Shown piece by piece: positions 9,722 through 20,687 of a stretch of DNA of 64,000 bases. The stretch comes from Herpomyces periplanetae (taxonomy: Eukaryota; Ascomycota; Laboulbeniomycetes; Herpomycetales; Herpomycetaceae). The stretch covers positions 16,565 through 80,564 of the forward strand of contig WMKJ01000061.1 in assembly GCA_009733715.1 (NCBI GenBank). Reading direction: 5' to 3'. A program made the translations under genes and the position numbers. The notes beneath the pieces are model-generated. The model did not search any database. It was not told where the DNA came from and was given only the letters and a program-made list of their open reading frames with translations. Positions within the stretch are counted from its first letter, which is position 1. Every line of letters starts with the position of its first letter.

Positions 9722-12700
9722 ATGATTCCTGATGAGTATTATACACATTGTCTACCAATCCTCAGCGATGAATCGTTGATGGATGAGGTTAAGACGGATA
9801 AGTTAGAAGAGGTTTTACGTAGAGAAACTCACCTTACCGGCAAAGCTTTGGAAAATGCTATCTTGGATGCTCTTTGGAGATTTCATGAAACTGGTCGTAC
9901 TGCTTCTCGTTCACCTCCTTCTCGTCTTCGAAATTTACAACGTCCAGTGGCCCCTGTATGGCAAGTTAATCGCTCCCAACTTTCTAAAACTTCCGTCAAT
10001 TCAAAGTTGAATTTATCAACTGTTTCCAGTGCCGCTTCTGTTACTACCATGGTACCTACTCCAACTATTATTCCAACAAATTTACAGACAGTGAATGCTC
10101 ATACGTCAGCATCAAGTTATGTTCGCTCTCAACCCTCTACTCTTACAAAGTCTCCTAATTTTCCTTCTCCTTTTACACCTTCTCATCAGTCTCCTCAGCT
10201 TGCCTTGGCTTCTTCTCATATCCCTTACAGCCCGAGTTTGGATAACTATAAAGTTTCTACTACAACTACAAATTCCGATGCTTATAGGTACGCCCATACT
10301 TACGGCTCTGAATGGGTCACCGGATCGAATAATGATGATAATCAACTTGTCTCTGCTATTATGCCAAACAATATGCGCCTATCAAATGTCTCTGCCGAAC
10401 CTAGTCTGTTAGATATTCTTGGGAGTATCTTCAAGGATTCCTTTTCCGATCAAGAAATTGAACGGGCTTTAGAACAGAATAATTACGATCTTGGTATTAC
10501 GATCATGGCCCTGTCAAAAAATTCTCCCCCACTAACGGCTAATAAACAGCAGCAACAATCGCAGCGCAATACTGCCATTTGGTCGTCAAATGATAAGTCT
10601 TTGGCTTTGTCAAACTCTATGTCTCCTGTTCATAGACCTGCTACTCCAGGCTGTCCTACTAAAACGAGTATAATGTGCAAATATTGGCTTGCTACTGGCC
10701 ATTGTTATAAAGCTGATTGCCGATTTTCTCATGACCCATCCAAGACTATTTGCCGGTATGTGAAGGATTATTCCGTAATTGTGAAAACTTTCCGAGACTT
10801 GTTGCAAGTGGTGGGTTGAAATTGATTAACTTATTCACGCCTACGTGTTATCGAATAGGTATTGGGTCGCTGGAAATTGTTTAGCTAGCGAATCTTGCAT
10901 ATTTTCCCACGATCCTAGTTCAATTGTAACGAGACTATCCGGTAATGAAGGATCAAACTCTCCCGCTAATGCATCTCCATTATCGCTATTTCTCCAAGAT
11001 TACGATGCATTTTCAAGTTCTTTACCGCCTCCCAGTATGAGCTATCTAGTATCCCATAACTTTAGAAAAATTTGCTAATTCGTTTGATAGACCAAACAAC
11101 TACTGATGATATTTGTGTTCCCGGAACAAAATCATTACTTCATGCTTCAAGGTCAACCTACCATCCCTCTGTTTCCGCAACGTTCGATGACCCGTCCCTG
11201 CCAAAGTTTGCGTCGTTAAAATTAGTGGACAGTCGTGCTGTTGCGGGAACAAACTTGGATGATTCGGTGCTTAAATTACGGAATCAGATAAGCAATGGTT
11301 CCGGTGTATTTGGGCTTGACACTTCGTCGTCATCGTCATCCTCTACAGATTCAGCGCCGAAGTTTTCTCAACAAACCAGAATCCTTCCTACTCCTTTACC
11401 TATTTGTCGCGGTCAATGCTCAGTTGCGATGAAAATTCCCATTCCTAAGCAGCTTCCATGGCTCATGACTGGCGCTCAGGTCAATGAAGAGTATATGAAT
11501 GCACGTAATAGTGCTCTGAAGCATGGAGCTCTGCGTAAAAAGTACCTTCAAAAGTTAGTAGATATCTTCCTCTGCTTTTACCTTTTCCCCTTTTGAAGTC
11601 TCTCGGTAGTGAGCGCTAATCTGATTTAACCGTTGTGTATAGTGCTTTACTGTCATGGTCTACCCTGAATTCTCCAGATTCCATGGACTTGAGTAAGCGT
11701 GGAATAAAAGAGCATAATCTTATGCGCCAGGCGCATCGCAAAGCGGCAAAAATTATATTCGAAGATCGGCTCAGTAGAGCGTCAGATGATGAATGCGAAA
11801 TCTTCATTGATCTTCACGGTAAGTTTGTATATTAGTTCATCACATCTACCCACTTTAATTTTTATAATAACCCCATGAATGTGCATACACTTTTTCTTAT
11901 AGGATTGGATCCCGAGGAAGCTATTATTTTCTTGTCTCGCTGTATACGGCATTACGTTAAAATTCGAGATGATAAAAAGGACACAACATTTAAACCTCTC
12001 TACATTGTATGCGGAACTGTACAGAATTCAAGGAATGGTAAAGCCAAGATCAGTCGGGCAGCTAGATTATGGCTTAAAACATGGGGCTTTATTTGGCGCG
12101 AATTTGACGTCCCAGGTGATCGAAAGGGTGAAGGAGGGATTTTGGGAATTGATCCATTTAGTTGGGATAATAAATTGGGATACTGGCGCAAAGGTCAACT
12201 GATCAAATATAAAACGGCTAAGCATGTCTCAAATGATTCAAGTGCTCATCCTAAACCCTCTGGTATAAGTGCTACTGATGCTGGGACTTGCACAGCTGAA
12301 CTAGAGCCAAGGTTGGTGGCGGCATCAACACCAAATCAATCCCCATCCCTTTCATCTACCCATTTATCCCCTTCGGTTGATTTGGTTTCTGATTCGGTTG
12401 TTTCTCACGAACAACCTGAATCTATCTCATCTTCATCTGTGTCTCATGCCTCTGCTACCGTGGTGGTAAACCATAGTTCTGACCGGAATCTTGAAAGTGC
12501 AGCTTATTCACCTGAATCGCAATCTCCGTTATCTACTGCTCCAGCTTCATCAACAGTATCGATAATGCCAGTTTCTACAACTAGTATTTCTGTGTCCATT
12601 TCTCCAGTGCAATCATTGGATCCGCCGACGGCTATTTTATCGTCATCGGCATCTTCATCCGCGTCACTTTCACCGTCATTAAAAATTACTCCAACTTCGG

Positions 12701-12813
12701 TTATCGCTTCAACGGATGGCTTTTCCCATCCTCCTTTACATTCTTCGTCTCCAGCGACTGCAAGCTCCCCCCGAAAATGGAGATCCCATAAACTCGAGAG
12801 TGACGTGAAGTGA
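9722..12813 (+). CDS. Tandem CCCH zinc-finger protein with C-terminal DUF1771-Smr domain
   Basis: Five exons: 9722-10755, 10859-11034, 11091-11553, 11643-11818, 11903-12813, giving 919 residues with all phases consistent. A helical N-terminal domain (MIPDEYYTHCLPIL onward) is followed by a Ser/Thr/Pro-rich linker and a UBA/CUE-like segment (SLLDILGSIFKDSF). Then come two CCCH fingers, C-x8-C-x4-C-x3-H (CKYWLATGHC) and C-x7-C-x5-C-x3-H split by intron 1. DUF1771 is split across exons 3-4 and the Smr domain across exons 4-5 (DLHGLDPEEA, GDRKGEGGILGIDP). The tail of about 200 residues is Ser-rich. Smr proteins of the Cue2/N4BP2 type act as RNA endonucleases in no-go decay; CCCH fingers suggest mRNA binding. 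The usual Smr GTGHHS loop reads GTVQNS. The start could lie further upstream in an unseen exon, because the open frame continues nine codons before this ATG. Confidence 0.8.
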
Positions 12814-13637
12814 TACTTATAAATATATTGTATTATAAGTTTAACGCATGCTGCAAATGTCTCTCGCATTTGTCGTTTCCTTATATCCTCTACATGAGCG
12901 TTAAACGACTATCGCTCGTTCAAGACTAGCACGGTGTCTAAATCTCTCTGACCATTTTTTTTTTTTAGCTTGCTTATCACGTGGACTGATTTTCTCATGA
13001 TCCTGTAGTGCAATTGATTTTGTTTCGATTATTACCCTTTTATATCTTCGTTTTCTTTGAAAAGTTTTTCTCATCAATTCTGCTAGTACTTACCCAATTT
13101 TACACATTATATACTCTCATTAATGTCAATGTCACTCTCTTAAAATATTTAAAAAACTTTCCTCATTGAATACTTGTTTCCTAAGTCCAATTTATCGTTG
13201 CAGGTTTGTTAAGCTATTAGATATTCATTGTAGATTAGTAGAGCACATGGACTCAAAATTTTGGTTACTCCAGTGGATCCATTTAAATATTTTGTCAAAT
13301 AAATTTCCAACCATCAGCTTGGTATCATCCAGATTCTTGTCATAAAATATTTTCGTATTCTCTTAGTATATATTTAACCGTTTCCCACTCTGACAGTCGC
13401 CCAGGCCACCGCCACACTGTCTGTGGCACAGCCATATAATCCGGCCGGAACAATAATACTCCATCCAGATTACGCAGTTGACTAATTGGAAATTTTATGC
13501 TTATATAAGGAATTAAGTTCGAACCTTTTTATAATTTGGTGTGGGCTACAAGATTAGGCACTGGGATTGAACGTTGTGCCAGTTTTGAATATTTCTCGCG
13601 TTATTTCATGAATTGGTTCTGAATTTTGCTTATTTAA
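12814..13637. promoter_or_regulatory. Intergenic region upstream of mitochondrial seryl-tRNA synthetase
   Basis: An 824-base AT-rich spacer between two + strand genes. It holds the 3' end of the Smr gene, a small inverted repeat GAGCG/CGCTC near 12897-12917, and a G+C-rich promoter-like patch at 13388-13435 with clustered GCCACAC and TGTGGCACAG words. TATA-like sequences follow near 13433 and 13502. No RNA gene recognised. Confidence 0.35.
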
Positions 13638-15557
13638 ATGGGAAATTCATATTGTCTTATTCGCAAAATTAAGTTTATTGGGGCACTAAATCGTTTACCA
13701 TGTTTGCATTCATTTAGTGCAAACACTCCCGGTTTTCCCATTCTATACGCGTCATTGGGTGAACGTGATCATCATACTGAAACGGAAGATTCAAAAAGTA
13801 ATTGTGATGAATCAAATACTGGTAAAAGATCAAATGATTGGTTGAATGATTTAAATAAGCATGCTCAATCATGTGGTACACCTCGGGCATGTTTGGACAT
13901 TCGGCACGTGCGAAATCATCCCGAGTTGTATGCTCAAAACTGTCGAAACAGGCGTTATGATCAATTAGATGGTGTGCCGTATCGTATAATTGAACTATTT
14001 AATGCGGCAAAAAAATTACAGATCGATGTTAAACCATTGCGCAAAAAGGCTGAAAAATTACGATCTATACTCTCAAAGAAAGCTTACTTGGCAACTCAAA
14101 GACCTCATGTACGTGCATGTAATACCCATGACTCTGGTCCTGACCATAGCGCTGAGGATGCAGTGCAAGCCGATACGATGGCGTGTGAGCATAATCCAGA
14201 GTGTAATGAAAATGATACAGATGAAATTCTTAAAGAAGCTCGATCTTTAAAAGCTGAAATTGATGCTGTAGAAAAGAAAACTAGTCGATTGCAGAATGAA
14301 ATGGAACACTTGGCTAATTTATTGCCAAATTTAATTTCCCCGCACACGCCAATTGGCTCAGAGCCTAAGTTAACCAGCGAATACTTTCCACGTGAAGGTC
14401 ACGGTGTCGGACGAACTAGTGATGGTGCAGTCCGTTCTCACGTGGAGATTGGCACAGAACTCGGTCTAATTGACTTTACTAGTGCAACCGCAACTTCAGG
14501 ATGGGGATGGTATTTTTTACAGAATGAAGGAGCCCTACTAGAGCAAACATTAGTTAATTATGCGCTGGAAGTTGCCCAATCTTACGGGTTCCGTGTCGTA
14601 ACACCCCCATGTATGGTTTATTCCCATATAGCAAACGCGGCAGGATTTCATCCCCGTCATCAAAATGGTGAAACCCAGGTTTACTCAATTGCTCAATCAA
14701 ATCGCGAACGTCCCTCCATGGTATTATCAGGCACAGCAGAAATTCCATTCGTTGGCATGCGAGCAAATACCCTCATGGAGGAAGATGCATTACCCGACAA
14801 ACTTGTCGGCGTAAGTCGATGCTTTCGGGCGGAAGCTGGTGCCCACGGTCAGGCCACTAAGGGATTATTTCGCGTTCATGAATTTACCAAAGTAGAACTT
14901 ATGGGTTGGTGTATTCCCGATGAGAGTTCAATCAAGAAAATTTTATCCCCATCCTCATCCAGTGGAAGTAGCGTCAAACGGTCGGCGAAGCAATATACAG
15001 AAAAGGCCAACATTCGTGTAGGCGATAAATCGGTTATAGGTCATTCGCCGTCAGATGATCTTTTTTCACAAATTCTCGCCGTGCAACGACATATTCTGGC
15101 GTCACTAAACTTGCCCTTCCGCGTTCTTGAACAGCCTAGCCACGATCTAGGTGCTTCATCATATCGTAAAGTTGATATGGAAGTCTACTTTCCTTCACGC
15201 CAACGAACTACGTCACCAGCTACAGACGCAACGGCGGCTCGTAAGCTCGATGCATTGGCGTTCGGTGAAGTCAGTTCGGCGTCTCAATGCACTGATTACC
15301 AAACTCGTAGGCTGAATACGCGCGTCAGACTTAGGCAACCTACGGGTGCACAGGCACGCGTTTTTCCATATACTTGTAACGGAACGGCATTAGCAGTGCC
15401 ACGGATTATTGCCGCATTACTAGAAAATGGATGGTGCGAATATCGTCATGCTGTTTGGTTGCCATCCGTTTTGCGTCGCTCGCCCGGGCCATTTGCCAAT
15501 GTAAAGTGGATTAGTGCTGCCCGATCAAAATGCCCGGATGATCCAATTCAACACTAA
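13638..15557 (+). CDS. DIA4: Mitochondrial seryl-tRNA synthetase
   Basis: Single exon, 639 residues from ATG 13638. It charges mitochondrial tRNA-Ser with serine. The N-terminus (Arg/Lys/Leu-rich, few acids) fits a mitochondrial presequence. A long helical-arm region (about residues 75-235) precedes the class II core. Motif 2 is seen in SRCFRAEAGAHGQATKGLFR with the following HEFTKVELM, and motif 3 in NGTALAVPRIIAALLENG. The TAEIPF box and DLGASSYRKVDMEV match the serine-binding core. Two low-complexity insertions (about residues 155-195 and 432-475, the latter Ser-rich) lengthen the protein beyond the usual 430-500 residues. It converges with the BTB gene, 126 bases apart. Mitochondrial rather than cytosolic assignment rests on the presequence and the Dia4-like core. 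Confidence 0.9.
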   Translation: MGNSYCLIRKIKFIGALNRLPCLHSFSANTPGFPILYASLGERDHHTETEDSKSNCDESNTGKRSNDWLNDLNKHAQSCGTPRACLDIRHVRNHPELYAQNCRNRRYDQLDGVPYRIIELFNAAKKLQIDVKPLRKKAEKLRSILSKKAYLATQRPHVRACNTHDSGPDHSAEDAVQADTMACEHNPECNENDTDEILKEARSLKAEIDAVEKKTSRLQNEMEHLANLLPNLISPHTPIGSEPKLTSEYFPREGHGVGRTSDGAVRSHVEIGTELGLIDFTSATATSGWGWYFLQNEGALLEQTLVNYALEVAQSYGFRVVTPPCMVYSHIANAAGFHPRHQNGETQVYSIAQSNRERPSMVLSGTAEIPFVGMRANTLMEEDALPDKLVGVSRCFRAEAGAHGQATKGLFRVHEFTKVELMGWCIPDESSIKKILSPSSSSGSSVKRSAKQYTEKANIRVGDKSVIGHSPSDDLFSQILAVQRHILASLNLPFRVLEQPSHDLGASSYRKVDMEVYFPSRQRTTSPATDATAARKLDALAFGEVSSASQCTDYQTRRLNTRVRLRQPTGAQARVFPYTCNGTALAVPRIIAALLENGWCEYRHAVWLPSVLRRSPGPFANVKWISAARSKCPDDPIQH

Positions 15558-15683
15558 CTTTATCAGTAGCTTACATTTAAGTCGTCAATTGACTACATGC
15601 AATTACGGAACACATTGGTGATGATTGAATTAGGTGATAATGCTATGCAGTTTGGTTAATAACACAATAATGTGGGCCGAGTA

Positions 15684-17846
15684 CTATGCATTCCACGGAA
15701 AATCTTGCGGTAAAACATTTGCACACACAAGGTAGCGATGTGCTGCAGCATCAACGTGGAGATTAGATTTGTGAAGGGGGGCAACAAGGTCGCGAGCGAG
15801 CAATTTGAGCTGAGACATTCGTTGATAAACGTATTCAAAGTTATCGGGGGTGATGAATTGAGCGTAAAACGTTTCAACGTAAATTTGAACTGAGGCGCGA
15901 GTCAGATAAGCGTCCGGATTAGTGAGAATGGATAGTGTCGATGCTGACGAGGGTAAATGAAAAATTGAGCACCCCCGACATTCCTTAGATACCTTCCTCG
16001 CAACTATAACCGAAGTAGCGGGCGTGCAATTTATGTTTGAATGATGCAGTTGATTTGATACGGCGCGTGGGCTGTGATGTGGTTGGACATCATTCGGCTT
16101 ACCCCATGATGCATGGGATTTTGGCCGAATGGTGCGTTTACACTTGAGTGTCGAAACGAGAGATGCCGGGTCGCGTGATTCAAGTTTACTGCAACTCTTA
16201 AGAACGCTAGCAGGTGGATCGACATGATGAGGAAATATGGTGTAATTTGGAGGGCGGCGGCGTCGCTTGGTTGTGGAGGATGCGGTAGACGCACAACGTG
16301 GCACAGGTTTAGAATTAGGGATGGGCGGAAGGGCGGATGACCAATCCAGCGCGTATACATCAATATAGCGATTAACAGCCATCAGAGGCTGAAACGTTAA
16401 CATTTCAACAATCCACCATTTCCACAAGCTGACTGCAAGCCAATCGAGAATATCGGACAAGAAGAGTGATTGTTCCAAAGCAAGTGCAGAATGTGAATCA
16501 CTATCTAATTGTTTGACGGAATATCGGATCCAAGGACTTACCCGATTTTGCTGGCGATTAAGCAATGTCAAACGAATTAAACTAAGTTCAATTCCACGGC
16601 ACAAATCTTCCAGTTCGCACACCTTCCTTTGGATCAGTGCAACCAAATCATCGTCAAATCGTCCTCGAACTGTACACGGTAATGACGGCCAGAGGCCGAC
16701 GACGTGAATTAGTGCTTCGGAAAAAATATCGTCGTTCTGGCAGTGAAATCCTAAGCGGAGATAGCTCAGCGGACATCGTGATATATGAATCCATAGTTGC
16801 GTGAAAGCGAGTAGATGTTGTGATATGAAGGGACGCACTGATGCCAGTACACCGTAAGTTTGAGCAAGTGATACGAGATTCAGACTTTGGTGAAGCGCAT
16901 TGTCGATATCTTTCGAGTCAAGGTGTAGCTGAAGGTTATACATAGCACGAAATAAATTTGCAAACGAAAGTATAATTTCTTCAGATGAGTTTGTTCGGCC
17001 AATTGACGCAACACTACAAGTCTGTCGTGACGCTCGAATGTGACGCCGAGAACACAAAGATTGGGCTTGAGCTTGAGCAGACGATTGTATCGCTCCGCCC
17101 CATTTACTGGTGATTGCTAGACTTGGAAAACCATATTCGTCTAAATTTTCCCAGTCTAGCTTTAATACTATTGAGATAGAAGAGAGTGGCAACGGTCGTT
17201 TTCCCGGCAATTGCCTAACTGAACGAAACGGAAGCCGGGATGCTAAAGAGGCGAAGTACTCGCTTTTGCGGCGTAAGATTTGCCAGTGAACGAGGAATTG
17301 GGTTAAGCGTTCCCCATTTGGATTTTGCAATGTGACCTCGACATCACCCGGCCCTGATAATGCGGGAAACTCATTGCAACAAGCCGAAAAGCTCAGGCCG
17401 CGTATCTCAGAAGGGGGCGGTGATGGTGAAGGTGAAGGAAGTTGTGACGTAGAAGCAAGCTGGACTTTGGGCTCACGCGGCAAAGGATTTGCTGATCCAG
17501 TAGAATTTGCAACGGTCTGCCGCGTAACAGTTGACTTCGGTACGTATGAATTTGGAGAACAACTTCGCAAGGCTAATATGGGCGAGGCAGTAGCAGCAGT
17601 GGCAGAAATTGACAAGGACACGGATGCTAGCGTAGGATGTGAGGCGTGGAGTAAATTGGAAAAATTGCTAATGCGACGAAGCGATTGTCGCGGTTGCAAA
17701 TTTCTGGCACTCACGACTGATTTATGCTTAATATTTAAGGCATGGCATGTTACGTTGAGCGAATTAGCAGAGCTTGGAGTATATTTGTCTGAGAGGTCTT
17801 GATGCTTCAAGGATTTGGAATGAGAGGGTGTAGCTGTGTAAACCAT
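15684..17846 (-). CDS. Fungal BTB/POZ-domain protein, function unknown
   Basis: Single exon, 720 residues from ATG 17846. After a Ser/Pro-rich N-terminus of about 165 residues, residues about 168-225 look like a fungal BTB/POZ domain (EVTLQNPNGERL, then VHWQILRRKSEYFASLAS). Downstream is the helical module typical of a large ascomycete BTB family (LVSLAQTYGVLASVRPFI, then FSEALIHVVGLWPSLPC and IQRKVCELEDLCRGIE). The last 200 residues are basic and Ser-rich and contain KRRRRPP, a possible nuclear signal. BTB domains mediate dimerisation or cullin-3 binding, but the role of this family is unknown. The + strand frame inside it (17332-17802) is antisense shadow. Confidence 0.72.
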   Translation of the reverse strand: MVYTATPSHSKSLKHQDLSDKYTPSSANSLNVTCHALNIKHKSVVSARNLQPRQSLRRISNFSNLLHASHPTLASVSLSISATAATASPILALRSCSPNSYVPKSTVTRQTVANSTGSANPLPREPKVQLASTSQLPSPSPSPPPSEIRGLSFSACCNEFPALSGPGDVEVTLQNPNGERLTQFLVHWQILRRKSEYFASLASRLPFRSVRQLPGKRPLPLSSISIVLKLDWENLDEYGFPSLAITSKWGGAIQSSAQAQAQSLCSRRHIRASRQTCSVASIGRTNSSEEIILSFANLFRAMYNLQLHLDSKDIDNALHQSLNLVSLAQTYGVLASVRPFISQHLLAFTQLWIHISRCPLSYLRLGFHCQNDDIFSEALIHVVGLWPSLPCTVRGRFDDDLVALIQRKVCELEDLCRGIELSLIRLTLLNRQQNRVSPWIRYSVKQLDSDSHSALALEQSLFLSDILDWLAVSLWKWWIVEMLTFQPLMAVNRYIDVYALDWSSALPPIPNSKPVPRCASTASSTTKRRRRPPNYTIFPHHVDPPASVLKSCSKLESRDPASLVSTLKCKRTIRPKSHASWGKPNDVQPHHSPRAVSNQLHHSNINCTPATSVIVARKVSKECRGCSIFHLPSSASTLSILTNPDAYLTRASVQIYVETFYAQFITPDNFEYVYQRMSQLKLLARDLVAPLHKSNLHVDAAAHRYLVCANVLPQDFPWNA

Positions 17847-18651
17847 GTTGTACGGTGATAATAAACAATAATGAGCGTGAAGTACGGTGTATGCAATGAT
17901 CCAGGCATTAACGAGGGAATAATGGGCAAATGCAAAAAGGGAAACACTGCGTTAACACAGGAGAGCTGTGGACAGGCAGAGTAAAAATGAGATGACGAGC
18001 AGAAAGAGTTATCCAAGCTTATTATAACAAACAAATAACATCACACAGCCTGTCACTGGCATACACAGCTTAAAGAGTTAAATACCGTTCATCAGACGGA
18101 TCAAGCCCGACGTACGAGCGAAAGCGTCACGTCTGTGTGAATGTAACCGTATCCACCAGACGCACACACTCACACACAAACATGTTGAACGTGCACAATT
18201 TCCGCAGAGTGCACACCTGCAATAAAATACTTCTCTACGGTAGCGGGTGCACTTGTTCACTCCACACCTAGATTAGATAGAAGATTCGTAGGCTTATGTG
18301 CCCAAGAAGCCTAAGTAAGCACGGTTTGAAAATCCTTGAAACAACTAACGAATAACGGGCCAGCTACGCATTATCCCGATACACGCTGGAAGAAATTGCT
18401 TTACCTGCTACTCGATTGAGAATCGGTGCACTCGCTCAGATATACGGCTAAATCTGGCAAGTGAACAAGAGGAAATCATCTATACACCCACTTAACACAC
18501 AATCCCAAACGGGCATTGACGTCATGGCGCCGTAAGGCTGAACAGAATTAGGAAGATACCGCTACGTACTTGCCCGATTCGTCACCGACGTACCTGCTTC
18601 ATCTCGTCTTGAATCGGATTAGGAAGGAAGGTCTTTGAACTTGCCACTTGT
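17847..18651. promoter_or_regulatory. Intergenic region between rtf1 3' end and the BTB gene start
   Basis: An 805-base spacer; both flanking genes are on the minus strand, so it should hold the BTB promoter and the rtf1 terminator. It contains a CACACTCACACACAAACA stretch near 18165-18182 and short CGTACG-type words. No RNA gene or exon was recognised on either strand. Confidence 0.35.
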
Positions 18652-20687
18652 TTAAATGTCGATATCAATTTCCAAGTCAAGTGATGCGATCACTTCGTCA
18701 TCTCGGACGGTTCGCGTGGTAATACAGCCTCCAAGCCCTCGGGCGGCAGCGGCAGCAGCAGCAGCAGCTATGGCTGAGGTAGTATCTGCTTTGACGGACT
18801 TTTTAACATCAGGAATTACCTCTTCTTTTTGCACGGTTTCTTTGGTCGATGAAGGGCAATTATCAGAATCCCGTTTAACACGATCAGCACGATTATTATT
18901 CGCTTTTAACTTTGCCACTTTACTCGCTTCCAATTTGCGTCTTCGTTCGTTAATCAATGCTTGTCGCACGCCTATACTATTTGCTAGCCTATTCTGGGCA
19001 TTTATTCTTTCCAATCGGTCTTGCTGCGATAATGGTTTTTCCGCATAAGTCGAACGTTCATGATACGCTTCCCCGATACCGTTAGTGAGGGTTTTAGGCG
19101 TAAGTTTATATTTGGATTGCCTTTTCAACTTTTCATCAATTTCTTTCTCTGTCCACGTATGATTCAACAGGGCATGAATACCGTTCAACTTATCCGCCAA
19201 ATACTGCTTGGTGGGTAAGCTTATCTTCTCCTCTTCACACAATTTAACCCAATTATCATACTCTTCGACCGTAAACCTTGAATCTGAGCAAGCTATAAAC
19301 GGTAATTCTCGCATTGTTTTCCCCACACTTAACACTGCCCATTGATCCGTCATAAACGGTCGTCCATTCGCTTCATCCATCCGATACGGCTCCCGCGTAA
19401 CAAAACCTGAGACATACGTACGTCAGAACATACTCTTTCACACGTTACGTTAACCCAACTACATTTACTAACCGCGAATCTGAGCCATCTGATAAATGTT
19501 TTGGTTTGTGGCCGCATTAAAGCTAATGCTAATACGACAAAAGCATCCACTAATTGTTTCCTCGAATTGAGGGTAAAAGCAAACATTGGCGAAGTTCGTC
19601 CGACCGACTCTAATCCGTTCAAAATCCTTCAATTCGACCACAGGCTCAACCAGGGCGGGCATTGTAGTTGTGGTCACTAAGGGTGACTCCTGCCCATCCT
19701 CTACCTCCACTTCATTACTAAATTCTTTCATTGAGCATGACACCTGTGATTCTTTAGACGGTGATGCAGCGGCTCGATTTCTTCGATTTTGATCGCGTCT
19801 TCGTTGTTCACTTCGCTGTTGTCTACGCTTTTTATACGTTTCTAAAAGTTCACTGGTTTTAGACTTTGTTCGACAACTCTTGCGGGGGGTTTCTTCGCCG
19901 CCCTGGCTCTCTTTGTGAACCTTTCGTTTCTTCTTTTCATTTCCACTTTCGGCTACGTTATTTCGATGTCTTAGCAGCCTTCGCAAGTATGAGTCTTGGA
20001 CGCTTCTTTCAACTTCCTGGGCGCGTTCGGCCAGAATTTGCTCCCGCATAATTTCTGGCATTGACAATATCTCTTGCTTATCCTCTTGGGAATAATACTT
20101 TCCATCTACCGGAAATATCGACCATGCGTTCACTATATCTACGTACCCAGCTTCCGGTTCCGACTCTGACATGGCTTGTGATTCCAAAGATCGATTAGAG
20201 TGTGCCGGCGAGCTATATTATGCACTCTCCCCATCCACGTCAGTCTTTGAACGCACATACATTTGGATCGCTTTAGAAAACACATATATCTCTCTACATT
20301 AACTTTTGTTTTACCAACTTATCAAATTACTTACCCTTCAATCCTGCTTGTGTGATCTGACATACTACCTCCAATATCTTCTGGCTTGTCATTCACTTGA
20401 GACGCTAAGGATGTGTTCAAGTTTCTTGGGCCTTCATTATCCGCTACTCTGTCCGCTGAAAACCTTCCCAAATATTCGTAATCCGTATCATTTTCAGCTT
20501 CACAATCGCTTGATGTCAGATCTCGACTATCCACACCTGTTTTACCAACTTCCCATTTCGGGTCCCCTTCGGCCGGATCGTGTTCCTCTTCACCACACTC
20601 GTCATGGTCTCGTGAATATGAACGCGGTGTTAGATTTTTGTCGGTAAGTTGTTCGTATGATGATTCACGTGTCGACAAGTCTGTCAT
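18652..20687 (-). CDS. rtf1: RNA polymerase-associated protein Rtf1 (Paf1 complex)
   Basis: Three exons on the minus strand: 20687-20335, 20212-19473, 19406-18652 (introns of 122 and 66 bases), giving 615 residues. Exon 1 is acidic and Ser-rich. Exon 2 opens the typical Rtf1 core (FPVDGKYYS, then LSMPEIMREQILAERA), a basic coiled-coil stretch and the Plus3 domain start (RIRVGRTNFA). The Plus3 domain continues across the second intron (QIRG/FVTREPYRM) to FTVEEYDNW and LNHTWTEKEI. Rtf1 couples the Paf1 complex to elongating polymerase II and promotes H2B ubiquitylation. Near the C-terminus nine alanines are coded by a GCN run at about 18742-18769. Phases fit exactly. The initial methionine is the first ATG of a plausible acidic exon; that end is less certain than the core. 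Confidence 0.9.
18742..18769. repeat. GCN trinucleotide run coding polyalanine in rtf1
   Basis: On the + strand GGC/AGC triplets repeat here; read on the minus strand they give a run of alanines near the Rtf1 C-terminus. Such runs vary in length between strains. Confidence 0.8.

Noticed and set aside
13505-13525. Possible tRNA B box (GGTTCGAA on the minus strand)
   Set aside because: No A box or cloverleaf could be drawn around it; no other tRNA-like B box was found in the intergenic regions.
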